Positions 26,661-37,691 of a DNA stretch of 64,000 bases are shown piece after piece; within the stretch, counting starts at the first letter, position 1; every line of letters begins with the position of its first letter. The translations under genes and the position numbers were made by a program. The notes under the pieces are model-generated. The model was not told the origin of the DNA, ran no database searches, and saw only the letters and a list, made by a program, of their open reading frames with translations. Source of the stretch: Luscinia megarhynchos (lineage: Eukaryota > Chordata > Aves > Passeriformes > Turdidae); the NCBI GenBank assembly GCA_034336665.1, contig CM067566.1, positions 16,288,330 to 16,352,329 on the forward strand. The letters are read 5' to 3'.

Positions 26661-29600
26661 GACTCAGAAATCAAAATTTCTTTCTGAACAGAATACACAT
26701 AGCTGAAAATACCTACCAGCTTTTATAGCTAAATATTATTTCTCTAGAAAATTTCTTTTAAGTTATCTATGGAAAGAAGCTGGGTTTTTTTCCCAGGAAA
26801 AGTATGTCCTCACAAGATCAATTTTAAGCAATAAGAGAAAAACAAATACTCAGCAATGATCTCTCTCTCAATAATAAAATTTCAATCCTAATCAGATATA
26901 ATTTAAGTACATTATGCTGTCTTTTGTGGTGATGAAAAATAAAGAATACATACATAATGAATATATCATGTTCTAGTAAGTTTTTGTATAGTTAGACAAA
27001 ATAAAGTTATAACAACTTCTTCAAGGATAATTGTCAGAAAAGTTTGAGAGAATTCAGTACTCAACTGAGACATTTTACAAGCCTCCCTTTCTCCAAAATG
27101 AACCCACTCCCAAAACCAAACTTTTGGTTCTGAAATGTCGAGTAGACATTGGGTTATAGTGTGGGTTTTGGTTTTCTCTTTTGTTTGGTTGGGGTCTTTT
27201 CGGTTGAGTTTTTTTTTCATTGAGTTGAGTCTTCAGAGAGGCCAGAAAGAAGAGCAGGTCTGCTTTCCATGGTAGGGCCAACAAAAGGGTTATCAGTGAA
27301 CTGACCAATTTCTCCTTACAGAGAGGCAAGAAAGAACGACACAAAGTCTATCCATGCTGGTTAACAGTATTTTTCACTTTTTATTTTTTTAAAGAAACAT
27401 TCATCTTAACCTAAAATTGCAGAAAAATATCCCTTGCACTATTAACATATCCATCCATTTGATTGTTACATATCCTGAAAGGGAAGAATAAAACCTTCAG
27501 TTAACCATGTGGTGAACCTGGAGAAACCTTCTTCAATTACCTTGGGGCAGATATGTTTCTACAAAAGTCTGAGGAGAAGCTGAGAAAGACTTGTAAAGTC
27601 ATTGTGAAAAGATTAAAAAACACCCCAAACCAAAATGGACCACAACATACCCAAACAGTTGCAACTTATTCCCTTGTGTCAGGAATGAGTATTCTACTTC
27701 TGCTGCTAGATGACAGTGAAAACAAGTTGTGAGTTGCATTGTTGGACTAGGCAAAAGTTAATCTCAAGAGGAACAGCCATTTTAACCTCAGATTCAGTTA
27801 CAGCAGAGGAAGTCTGACAAAACAAATGCTGTGAGAAAGGATATGTTGTCTGTTTATAACTATATGAGGGTGGCAATCCCCAGGGAAGGAAAATAGCAAT
27901 TTAATTTAAAGTCTAGACATTAACACTGAAACAAATGAGGATAAAGTAGCATGACTGCGCTTGCTGTGAAAATTAGGTTTCTGTTTGCAAAAAGCCAAAA
28001 TGAATCCAAACCCAAACCATTTAAAGACTGAGTTTTCCTGGTTACTTTCCATAGTAAGAGACTAGATTCTTCACCCTGCAAGGATGTTATTTTCTTAGCA
28101 CAAATTACCAGTCTTCATGCAGAAATATCAGCTGCAGTGGTCTGTCTCATGCAAATGTCAGCCTCAATAATTTGAATAATCCCTTTTACACTAAAGTATA
28201 ATGAAGTCTAGGAATTTGCACACACTAAGCTGGGATTTGAATTCTCAAATACAAATTCCTTTTAAATTATTACAAGTAATTTTTTAGCTGAAATAATAGT
28301 TCTTAATGGAAGTTTTAAAACTGCATGAGGTGGATGAGGTCCCCTGTGTCACCACAAGCGAGATAAGTAATATATTTTGTTCATTAATCTATGTCATAGG
28401 AGTATTGAACATATAACAACTATCACATTTTCTACATTTGATAGCACCTGAGAGGTCACTGCTAAGGGTTAAAGACTTTACTGGCACAAATTATGAGACT
28501 TACTGCTAGGTGAAGATGCACCACAATAAATAAGCACTTAAATCTGAGTTTCAGGTAAATAGTGAAATGAATTAATTTCTTTGTTGCATAAGAACTTGGG
28601 AAAAAGTTTAGCAATGTTTTCTGTAGGTTTTCTCTGCAGAAGCACTTCTTCCATTCTCCCTTTAAGTTTCAGTATCCTATTTTTTAAAATTTCTAAATAT
28701 TATTTGGAAATTCATCTTCTTAATAGAGGTAGATTTATCCATCTATGTAGTAGTAGTCAGATGCTGGTCGGACAGCCTTTCATATAACTCCTTCATTTTC
28801 TGAGCAGATTTAGCCTAGCTATCTTGAAATAATTATATGTTGCCATGTGAAATCTAAGCACAATTGAAGCAAACAGAACCTGAAAAAAGAAGTGTGCATA
28901 GTCCAAGTCTTGTGATATGACTGTCTTCACCTGGCCCCAACACTTCCATTTTTTCCCTTCCCAGATTTTTCTAGACCTAGCCATGAGGTATTATAAATGT
29001 TTCCTCTAAAGGGGTAAATTCTAAAGATATATTGCTATGTTGCTATACAACAGACCTGCACATAGTACTTGAAATTCTACTTATTTGAGAAATTAATAAA
29101 TACACCCTATTCTATTCCATTAGAATGATAGTGGAGGAATTCAAGGTTTTAATTTTCAGCTCCTAAAACCCAGGAATTTTTTCACATAAATTTCCAATCA
29201 TACTTTATGGTAAAGTATTGTGAGACTCTAGATAGCTCCACAGGAGCCTAAAGGTTTTACATGTGTGAAATCCATGATCTTAAAAATTTGATAGCACCCC
29301 TTTGATATTGGATAAACCTTAGGTCTCTCAGCTTTAGGTTAAGGATACATTTCTGAAATATTTACTACCAGTTGTAATGTTTATTATGGGTGTTGTTTGA
29401 GAGAGGTAATGAAGTTTGATCCTTAGCTGCCTTGGAGAAGTTGTACAAACACAGACATGGTCCTGTGCCCCCTCCCTGCCAGCTCAAGTTTGCTTTTATA
29501 TTGCATTTAATTTGGAGACATTTTGGTTCTAAACTTGGCTAGATAACGACTAGAGAAGACTGCTAGCAACTAAATAAAGTCTTATGAGCTAAAATATTGT

Positions 29601-30385
29601 GTTGGTACACTTACAATGTCCAAGTTGCTCTTTAAGCTGCATTCCACTGTTATACACCAACCCATTTAAAGCTTGAAAAATACGAGCTCAAATTAATCTA
29701 ATGAGAGTGGGGGAGGAAAAAAAAAGTAAATGTTTGGAAGCAATAAAAGCAAAATATTATTCAAATGATATTTAAACAGGGCTTCCAGTGGATTAAACCT
29801 ATCCCTCTGTGTCTGTTTTAATAGATTCTTACAGAAAAGTTTGAAAGTTTTCTTCACATTTCTTTAGCAAAGCAATACATAGTTTCCCCATTCTTCTGCT
29901 GTGAGTTCAAGTTTTTGTTCTTATTGTGCATGTTAACTTTTCTCCAGCATCCTTTTTCTTTCCTACATTATTTTTGTGTTCTACTCATGACTTTTTTTTT
30001 TGCACCTATCATAGCACAATCTTCCTCTTCTGTTCTTATTTGAGTGGTAGCATCATCTCTACATTCCTTGTTCCTGGAGATCTCCACTTGCTTACAGGTA
30101 AATAACTAATGAGCTTTACATTAGCTTGATAGATAAAATTATCTATTTGCCAATTATATAAAAATTATATGTTTTTCCCTCTGCATTTCATACGTCATGT
30201 CTACATACAAATTAAAAGTCAGGGGGTTGAGAGCACATTTTTGTTGGACCATTTCACTTCCAAGCACAATTCTGACTGGAAGCATTAGATGATCCTGGAA
30301 TTTAAATACGTTATAATAAATAATAAACAACTAATACACAGAGCCAGATGTCCATTTCAACAATTATTGATACTGCTACTTCTTT
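26661..30385. other. intergenic AT-rich DNA, no gene seen
   Basis: No exon, RNA gene or recognised transposon. A T/G-rich low-complexity patch occupies about 27161-27218. Open frames are short and unremarkable. Confidence 0.55.
27161..27218. repeat. T/G-rich low-complexity repeat
   Basis: The + strand is dominated by T and G with units such as TTTTGG and TTGGTTGGGG. It produces spurious minus-strand open frames rich in K, T, P and N. Confidence 0.7.
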
Positions 30386-31705
30386 TATGCTCATGAAAAA
30401 TCATAGCTAAAAACAACCTGCAAAGACAATTATCTAATGTCCTCACTCAGACATTAAGTACAGCACATCTGGATAATTCCTATTTACTAGTGCTTAATCT
30501 GTTTTAAAATTTTCAGTAAAAATTTGGCTTGGAGACAATGAAAAAAAATAACATTATCATATTTTGGTTTACAGACTGTTCTTTACTACCAGCTTTCCTG
30601 ATTCATAAATCTTCCTTCCTGAAAATTAAGCCCTTGACTGGTTGTGAATAGTAACTGAACATTGTACTGCTTACAGAAACCTTTTAATTTGGGAAAGTAT
30701 AATCATGTCTTTCCTTTGTCTCAATTGTTTATTTGGGGTACAGTGTTTTGTTTTTTCATTTGTTTGTTTTAAAAATAGAAAACTTCACTCTTTTTTCAAA
30801 CTTTTTTTCATAGTTCATGTTTGCTTAGATTTGTAGCCTTTGTTTTATTCCTTAAGTCTCTTTGGTTTATTTACAGCATATTTTAGGAATGATGTCCAAA
30901 ACTGAACACTTTATCCTACTCATAAAGGTTGACAGAAGCTTATATTAAATTTTAGTAATCAGTAGGAAATTAAGAATGCTTACCTTCCTTATGCAATATA
31001 CACTTCATCAGAATGGAATGGAATCTCCTTTATTATAAATTTAAGATTATACGTTTTCATCTCCATATCCTTCTCAGGAGCACTGCTGCCCAGCTGGTCA
31101 TTTTGCATTTATGCATTTGAAATTCTTTTCTGAATGTAATGTTATGTTCAAGTCTTCCTTAAGATTTATTAATTACATGTGTTTTCTCTGGTTTATCAAA
31201 ACAATTTTGAATTGTCATTCTCCTTTGCAAGCTCCTTGCATCCCTTTCCATTCTGGTATCATCTGTTAATAGTTATACTTAATTTTCAATCACTAATGGA
31301 ATCATTCAGTGTTACAACAGTCTTAACAGCTTTTTAAAAGAGTGTACTTTCTTTAGACTCTCAGATTGACCATCAACTGTACCCTGGATATAGGCTTTGG
31401 ATTTTTTTTACCCAGTTAAGTGTCCACGTTCCAGCAATTAAATTTTAACTGTATTTAAGTAGATTGCTTAGGAGAATGTTAATGTGCATGGTGGCAAATG
31501 GGCTGCTAATATCACCATCTATCATACCTTCCCCTTACCCTGAAGCTAGTTACATTGTCAAAGAAGGAAAACAGATTAGTTTATAATGTTTTTTCTTGAT
31601 AAACCTCTGTCGGCCATTTTTCTCTCACCTTTCTGACTTCCAGTTATTTACAAACTGATGAGTCATTTGGTTCAGTATCTTTCAGGCATGCTGGCCTTGT
31701 AAAGC
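30386..31705 (-). mobile_element. old CR1-lineage LINE, 3' half
   Basis: The + strand reads as the complement of a diverged CR1 over about 1.3 kb, in collinear order. The 3' end ('aaaaatcatagctaaaaaca', 'ctaatgtcctcactcagac') is followed by 'gaaaattaagcccttgac', 'taatcatgtctttcctttg', 'gatgtccaaaactgaacac', 'ctgcccagctggtcatttt', 'gcatttgaaattcttttct', 'attttgaattgtcattctcc', 'tggtatcatctgttaatag', 'gttacattgtcaaagaagg' and 'ggttcagtatctttcagg'. Each resembles the matching segment of ancient amniote CR1 copies. Divergence and indels are heavy and no ORF survives. It ends about 2.6 kb upstream of the SLIT2 core promoter. Confidence 0.75.
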
Positions 31706-33714
31706 TACAGTGATGTTCACAGAGCTGATTATGTTCATTGAGCTCAGTCAGATGTATCTGTGTAGCACAGAGCTTTGTGCACAGCCACAGTCGCTGTTAC
31801 CAACCTCAGCTGGGAGTAACAGCTTTCTCCTTTTTGATGTTCTGGATCCTGTTCTGAAGATGTTAACTATTATTATTGACTTTGATCTTCTTATGCTAAT
31901 AGTTCTGATCTTCTTAGCTTTTTGAGTATCCCTTTAGATTACCCTTCAAAGAAATCCAGAGAAGAGAAAACTGGTTTTCGCTGCAGTCAGTATTTTCTGT
32001 AATGGCTGAAGCAATACTTTTGCTTTTCCACTGAAAAATGTTTCTAACTGTTTTTCTTTTAATATATCGTGCTGTTAAAATTTTTGCCCAGCTTCTTCCT
32101 CTACGGGAATATTTTCCCTCAAAACTTTGGAAGTGGTTGAGAGTTAATTCTGCAGCCACAGGTCACTCTGCAGGTTCATATTCCAGCAGTGATACCAGAG
32201 TGTGTCTGACAGGCCTCGTCTTCACACAAATCCAGACATAGGGAGCTCTCCCACGGAAGTGTTTAGATCACAAAGAGAGAGTTTCAATATGCTGGCAGGC
32301 AAAACACTCAGGAAAATCAATCTGAATGACTGAAAGATATGCTTCAAAGGTGGACATGTTGAAAATCAATGAACTCCCCCCTCCAAAAGGAATAAAAAAT
32401 TATCTTGCTTATACTTAGAATGCTTCTCTTTGAAAACAAAGTATATTAAACTAAGACAAATGTAGGTTTTGAATCAGGTCTACATAAAGTAGTTCAGCGA
32501 CATTTAATGCTCTAAGATTTAGATTTTCTGAGAATTACCATATTAAAAAAAATATTGTTTCTTCTCTTTCTGTCTTCTGCAGCACTAAGCACATTGCTGG
32601 TACTTGAAACAAATAATGAAAAGTACGGAATGGTCAACATTTCTATCTTCTGGTTTTTGTCTGCCTTGAGTTATATTTTTAAAGGATTTTAGTAGAGGCA
32701 TAAAAGCAATATGTTAGAATAAGTTTTTTTTTCTTTTCTGTTTCTTGCTAGAAACTTGCTAATTCCTTTTGAAATCCTTTGTAAATACTTAAAAACAACC
32801 AAATGGGAGAAAAGAGTGAAAAGCATTTATACACAGAAGGTGATGTACTCCCATTGCACCCACTGAATTCTCCTTCCTGCATCAATGTAAGAACTGGAGT
32901 ATCTTCACATCTCTATAAGAGCAAAAACGCCATAATCAGAATTTGAAAACAGTGCAACAATCATATTTACTGAGCGATTGTCTAAACAAATGGATCAAAA
33001 ACTATAAAGCTTTTGTAGGCATGTGCATTTTTAGCAATTTTCCTTTGGGCTCACATTCTACAGTAAGAGAAGTCAGGAGTAACTTTGTTGGCTTCCACTT
33101 CAGCAGATTAACTCGGCTCTAGAATAGCATTTCTGAGAACAGAATTTGTCCTCTTGGTAACGGGCAAAAAGGCACAGTAAGCCTCTTGCGGGGATTGTGC
33201 AGCAGAGACCCCAGGGATGAAGAGACTCAGCTGGACCCAGCCATATGGAAGAAACGACAGACTCCCTTGAGCATTTCCAAACTACACCTTGCTGAAGGCT
33301 TAGTCATCCCTGCTGGGGTTTGCCTTCTAATGAAAGACAAATCACTTTCACCTATTACTGGAGTCTCAAGAGCTGTTATAAATCACATAGAACTGAATTC
33401 ACAAGCAAGGAAGAGAAAAATGAGTTAAAATGTTAAGATGCACATAGTATTTTCCTAGGACTGAGGAAGATGCATTGACACATTGGGAAAATTATTAGGA
33501 ACATTGTGTGTACTAAGAAAATATATATTTTTTTTCTTTTAATGGAAGATGTTTTCTAAAGGAGCAGTGTTAACGTTGCTACTCGACATATTTTAATATA
33601 TGGAATAACACTTGCCTCTTTTATTTTGTTTTCGAAAATAACCAATGAAAGATTCTGGTGCGCTTCACACTAAATATGCAACCAAAGAACATGCCACTAC
33701 AATCCTCGTCCTCT
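31706..33714. other. proximal upstream region of SLIT2
   Basis: AT-rich sequence between the old CR1 and the CpG island. The 31710-32240 and 33180-33430 parts are slightly more complex than average but show no coding signature. A CCAAT motif at 33642-33646 is too far from the core promoter to be called a proximal element. Distal promoter or enhancer sequence is possible here but cannot be shown from one genome. Confidence 0.5.
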
Positions 33715-34133
33715 TCCCCAGACAAGACCCTTGGGTGAGACTCCCAAGACATCTCCAAGCGCAGCCCAGCGGCGCTTCAGCCCCCTCCCTCTCCAGCTAA
33801 AAGCCGCAGGAGCATCGCGAAGGCCCGCGGTCCCGCTCCCTCTTCTCCCTTCTCCCTCGCGGAGCGCCGGACACGCGCAGGCCAGGGCTGCGTGGCAAAC
33901 TCCGCGCACAACTCCGCTCCGGGCGGCGCGGAGTGGAGAGGAGAACGGAGAGGAGCGGGGAGACGATGGGGAGCGGAGAGGGAAGTGCCGAGGCGAGTGG
34001 AGAGGCGCTCCCCGGCCGGCCTGGGGCAACCTGCCTCCCCCGCCGCCGCCGCGCTCCCCCAGCGTCCATTCATCGCCGGCGCCGCCGCGCACCCCCGCCC
34101 CGCGGCGGCCGTGCCGGGCGGGCCGGGGCCGCG

Positions 34134-34177
34134 CCGGGGGAGTACCGGGGGAGTGCCGGGGGAGTACCGGGGGAGCC
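34134..34177. repeat. 11-bp G-rich tandem repeat, four copies
   Basis: Four consecutive copies of CCGGGGGAGTA, with the last base varying, occupy 34134-34144, 34145-34155, 34156-34166 and 34167-34177 (last copy ends GCC). Each copy has a run of five G, so the + strand could in principle fold into a G-quadruplex. It lies about 100 bp upstream of the TATA/CArG element, so copy-number change could alter promoter spacing. Confidence 0.92.
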
Positions 34178-34247
34178 GTGCCGGGGCCGTGCCGGGCGGG
34201 CCGGGGCGGGCGGTGAGCGCAGCCAGTGAGCGGGCGCGGGGCGCTGC

Positions 34248-34257
34248 GGGCGGGGCC
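34248..34257 (+). promoter_or_regulatory. SLIT2: GC box (Sp1-type)
   Basis: GGGCGGGGCC is a strong match to the Sp/KLF consensus and lies about 22 bases upstream of the TATA/CArG palindrome. Further GGGCGG cores lie around 34195-34212. In a CpG island such sites are common, so binding is inferred. Confidence 0.5.
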
Positions 34258-34278
34258 GGGGGGGCGCGGCCAGGCCGG

Positions 34279-34290
34279 CCCTATATAGGG
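34279..34290 (+). promoter_or_regulatory. SLIT2: TATA box overlapping a consensus CArG box
   Basis: CCCTATATAGGG is a perfect 12-base palindrome in otherwise GC-only DNA. Its TATATA core can act as a TATA box. The inner CCTATATAGG (34280-34289) fits the SRF consensus CC(A/T)6GG exactly. If it is the TATA box, transcription of SLIT2 would start near 34312. That gives a leader of about 1.45 kb before the ATG at 35766, assuming no intron in the leader. The start site is inferred, not seen; CpG-island promoters often have dispersed starts and others may lie nearer the ATG. Confidence 0.5.
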
Positions 34291-34967
34291 CGGCGCGTGG
34301 GGCGCTCCCGGCTCCGTGGGAGCGGGCGAGGGGCGCCGCGCCGCGCCGGGCAGGGCGGGGGGCTCGTGGGGCTGGTGGCCGCGCTCGGGGAGCACTTTCG
34401 GCGGCAGGCACCTTGCGGCGGGGAGGAGAGCCGGCCGGCCTGCGAGCGGCGGCGCTATCCCATTGTTCAAGCGGAAAGACTCGGGGTGCGAGGGAAGGAG
34501 CCCGGCGTGTCGCCTCCATTCTCCCGCTCCCCACCGCTCCCTCCGCCGTTTCCCTCCGCGCCGGAGGAGCGCCGCCGCCAGGGAGCCGAGGCCGGGCTGT
34601 TCGGCACCAGCACCGGCAGCTCAGGTGCACCGGCGGGATCGGGGAAAGGGGCGCCAGCCCTTCCCCAGGCGCTGTGCCTCGGGGGGCTCCGGGAGAGGAG
34701 GAAAGTTGCTCCCTTTCCTGCAGCAAGCCCAGGAACTGCTGAACTGGCCTCACCTGGAAGGACTGAGCAGTTCCCACCTCTTCCATCAGGTGCCTTTGCC
34801 GCAGCAAAGCCACGGTATCCGGGAGACCACGGGGAGCAGAGTAACACCCCTCCCCGCCCCTCCCGCGCTCGCCGCACTTCGCTTGTTATCTGCTCTGTCT
34901 CGCCGTGCTCCCGGGATCACAGGAGAGGATCTATAACTGTGATCTGTCACCGAGGAGAAGGTCGTGG

Positions 34968-35030
34968 ATGAACTCCCTTCCAGCAGGGCAACGAATCACT
35001 TCTCGGCTGCTTATTATTAACGTGTTCTAG
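34968..35030 (+). other. upstream ORF 1 in the SLIT2 leader
   Basis: ATG at 34968 opens a 20-codon reading frame ending in TAG at 35028-35030, well before the main start. Its context is weak (T at -3, A at +4), so leaky scanning is expected. It matters only if the mRNA starts upstream of 34968. The peptide itself resembles nothing known. Confidence 0.35.
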
Positions 35031-35168
35031 GACCAGCCCTTTCCTGCTAAACTTGGCTTGGGAACGTACAGCAGGAGGGGGCGCGGGGGGTGGAGAGCCA
35101 AGCCCAACAGCATCTTGTGTGTTTGACTTTTTTTTTTCCCCTCCCTCCTCCTTCCGAGAGACAGTTTG

Positions 35169-35201
35169 ATGAATGCCTGCGAGAGGGGTATGATTTGCTG
35201 A
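35169..35201 (+). other. upstream ORFs 2 and 3 in the SLIT2 leader
   Basis: ATG at 35169 encodes 10 codons (MNACERGMIC) ending at TGA 35199-35201. An overlapping ATG at 35173 encodes 6 codons ending at 35193. Both have T at -3. Together with the ORF at 34968 they give the leader at least three start codons before the SLIT2 ATG, a layout that often lowers translation. Confidence 0.35.
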
Positions 35202-35765
35202 GGCGCCTGTGGCAGGGCGGTGTGTGCGCGGTGTCAGCCCCGCCGCCGCCCCCCGTGGGGCTGTGAGCGCCCGCGGCGGGGGACGCGCGTGGGAGCGGCT
35301 GCAGCGCTGCGCGGGCCGCCGCGCAGGAAGCGCTGCTGGGCGGACGGGGCTCCGCGGCCTCTGCCGGGGGCTCCGCGGGCGGGCGCGGCTTTGAAAGGGG
35401 CGAAGAGGAAGATAAGTATCTCGCCCAACTCCGCCGCACCGTGAGCCCCCCTGGGTTTGCTTCGCCATCGCAGGGAGCGTGTGAAGACGAGACCCAAGTG
35501 CCGCCTCTCCAGGCACCGACGGGCTAGCGAGGGACGGCCCGGGCGCGGCCCCGCGCCTAGCGAAGTTGCCTTCAGCCGCGGACCGGTGCCACCCGCCTCA
35601 CTTTGCCGGGGTTGTTTCCTTGACTTGGCTTTGGATAGAAAAGACTTCGCTGTCTCCGCACCCTGAAAGTTGCCCGAGCGCTCCCCGCGGCGAGGAGGAG
35701 GGCGGCGCGCCCCGCGCCTCCCGGGGCCGAGGCCGGTGGGCCCGGCTGGGCTGCAGCGGGCGGTG

Positions 35766-35941
35766 ATGATGTGCGGCTGGGGGAAGCTCCCCCTGTCCCT
35801 GGGGCTGCTGCTGGCGATGGCGGGCGCGGTGGCGCCGCAGCCGTGCCCGGCGCAGTGCTCCTGCTCGGGGAGCACCGTGGACTGTCACGGGCTGGCGCTG
35901 CGCGGCGTCCCGAGGAACATCCCCCGCAACACCGAGAGGCT
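35766..35941 (+). CDS. SLIT2: SLIT2 coding exon 1: signal peptide and LRRNT cap
   Basis: This exon encodes residues 1-58 plus two bases of a leucine codon. Residues 1 to about 23 ([20 protein letters not shown] then AVA) form a secretion signal with a hydrophobic core, and cleavage is likely just before PQPCPAQC. The LRRNT cysteines follow as C27-X3-C31-X-C33-X6-C40, then [19 protein letters not shown], nearly identical to vertebrate SLIT2. Two ATGs are adjacent (35766 and 35769). The first is preferred for its position and G at -3. The in-frame codons upstream contain no ATG. The exon ends ..AGGCT and the donor GTAAGT starts at 35942. The mature protein is an extracellular guidance cue for ROBO receptors; this part caps the D1 leucine-rich domain. 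It sits inside the CpG island and is very GC-rich. Confidence 0.95.
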
Positions 35942-37619
35942 GTAAGTAACCCGGCCGGGGCGGCGGCGAGCGCCCCTCGGTTTCCCGCTCCCTTAGGGCT
36001 CCCGGCGCCGGCCTGGTTTTGGGGTCCCGACGCCCTTTGGGTGGGTGATTTCTGTGCCCTTCTCCTGCTGCTGGCCGTGCCCGTTTCGCAGCGATGCGCG
36101 GAGACACGGAAGAGGTGGGCGCTGCTCCCAGCCGCTGCCTTTCATCCCGGGAAGCCGCGGTGAGCAGCGCGGTTCCCGCCTCCGCGGGCAGCGCGGCTGC
36201 CGGGGGGCGCCCCGGGGCGGCGGCGGAGCGGCCTCTCCCCCCGCCGGCGCCCATTTCCCGTCAAACTTGGCTCTTGCGGCTCGGCTTCCCCGGGGCAGAG
36301 CCGGGCCGCGGCTCCGCGGGCGTGCGCAGGGAGGCCCCGGGCGCGCAGCGCTCGCTCCCGCCGCGGAGCCGCGCGGGCGCTGCCCCGGCCCCGCGCGCAG
36401 CCGCGGGCGGGCGAGGGACCGGGCGCGGTAGCCGCGCTCGCGGGGCGCCGGGTCGTGCCGCGACGGGGATCCCTCCCTGCCGCCGCGGCTGGGCTGTTTT
36501 CTCTATGTGGCCGGTTATTTATCACATCAGGCTGCCTTTTACAGGGGTCCTAAGAGTGGAAGCGGTGTGCGCGTTATTCCTTACTCTCTGATAAGTCATT
36601 TAAATGTTGACATGTGAACGCGTGTCTGGAGTGGTGAATTTCACTCAGGGAGGAGTATCAGGGACACATTTCTCCTAAGACTCGTGTAGTTTCTTTACGG
36701 TGGTGTTTTGGCCATGTGTAGTATAAAGCACTAGAAAAAATACTGTGTTTTTTTTTTCCTTCCCTAGCTACATTGGGAATGAGCTGTAATTGTTAGAATA
36801 GCTTCCATGTAATACCACCTCCTAAAGATTTATTTCATAAGTTGCCAAGTCTGGTTTTATTTCTAGTGGTTGGAATAAAAAGCTGTTTAGATGTTAAACC
36901 CAAATAGTTGAGAAAGAGGTATATATTCCAGAAAGTCAAAGTAACATAGAAGTATGATCTGAAATTCTAGGGCCTAAGTACAGCTTTCTGTTGCTTCTGA
37001 ACTTGCTTTGCATTCTGCAGTGTAGTTTCCACTTGTGCAAGTGGAGAGCTTAGTTTCGGTAAAATCTTATTTCCCATCACTTACTCCAGCGGTGTTAATG
37101 CTTGTTTGAAACCTAGTGTTTGTTATAGGTACTTAAGCCCTATGCCACCTTTTTAGACATACTGAGAGTTCTGAAAATTGCTTGAAATAGTGAAAGTTGT
37201 CTTTTTTCAGTTGCTTAGTTTTTGTAACAGTGGAATAAAGGTTGTAGCATATATATAGATATACCTTTATGTACTGAGTTTTGTGGTTTTCTAAGTGCAG
37301 TTATAACTCCATTCATAGAGCCTTGGATTCTTCTATTGGTAGAGATTGTAGTTAATGATAAACCTGAGTTTTTGTAATGGCAGAACTGACTTTCCTAGAC
37401 TCTCTTGCTACAAAGTTTCAAACGACTGTTTTCGAGGTAAATAGCATTTTAGGTGCTTGGAAAGCAGGAATTCACGTGGTGTTAATTGTAAGAATGGTTT
37501 GTTGTATTCATTTATGTCTCCTAACTTCTGGAAATGCTGTGCCTGTGAAAACAAACAAAACAATTTTAAAATAGCTTTTGAATGTTTTAATTTTGCTGCT
37601 TACAAATTATTCTTCTTAG
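35942..37619 (+). other. SLIT2: SLIT2 intron 1 (1,678 bp)
   Basis: Donor GTAAGT at 35942; acceptor 'ttcttcttag' ending at 37619. The first 580 bases remain in the CpG island and the rest is AT-rich. Nothing else is recognised in it. The intron is phase 2. Confidence 0.93.
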
Positions 37620-37691
37620 GGATCTTAATGGAAATAACATTACAAGAATCACGAAGACCGACTTTGCTGGTCTAAGGCACCTTCGAGTTCT
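37620..37691 (+). CDS. SLIT2: SLIT2 coding exon 2: LRR 1 of D1
   Basis: Seventy-two bases encode one 24-residue leucine-rich repeat. Together with the leucine completed from exon 1 it reads [19 protein letters not shown] and then RHLRVL, with the LxLxxNxI signature. The acceptor is 'tcttcttag' directly before G37620, and the donor GTAAGT starts at 37692. Both junctions split a leucine codon as CT|N, so the exon is symmetrical (phase 2-2) and could be skipped or duplicated without a frameshift. As I recall the human protein, the repeat is identical, consistent with strong constraint on the D1 scaffold. Confidence 0.95.

Larger units (their letters stand above)
34312..35765 (+). other. SLIT2: inferred SLIT2 5' leader (UTR)
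   Basis: This is the span between the predicted start site and the initiation codon. It is GC-rich at both ends with a less GC-rich centre (34930-35180). It contains several out-of-frame ATGs, all with T at position -3, and a SOX-like CATTGTT at 34461-34467. The frame of the main ORF is open upstream only to a TGA at about 35664 and holds no earlier ATG. The 5' limit depends on the TATA inference. Confidence 0.45.
33715..36520. promoter_or_regulatory. SLIT2: SLIT2 CpG island
   Basis: GC content jumps sharply near 33715 and falls back near 36520. CpG dinucleotides are dense throughout, against near absence in the flanks. The island covers the inferred core promoter, the leader, coding exon 1 and the first 580 bases of intron 1. 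Such islands are usual at vertebrate developmental genes, and the human SLIT2 promoter island is known to be silenced by methylation in tumours. Long open frames on both strands inside the island (for example 33892-34971 + and 33697-34470 -) reflect the lack of AT-rich stop codons and are not evidence of proteins. Confidence 0.93.

Noticed and set aside
33642..33646. CCAAT box upstream of SLIT2
   Set aside because: It lies about 640 bases upstream of the putative TATA element, too far for a proximal CCAAT box, and a 5-mer is frequent by chance.
33892..34971. 359-codon open frame and several overlapping long frames on both strands in the CpG island
   Set aside because: GC-rich DNA lacks stop codons by composition. 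The translations are low-complexity R/G/A/P-rich, overlap on both strands and match no family. The region is promoter and leader of SLIT2.
35670..35765. In-frame upstream extension of SLIT2 exon 1
   Set aside because: The frame is open but has no ATG, and the translation is not signal-peptide-like. The ATG at 35766 gives a proper secretion signal.
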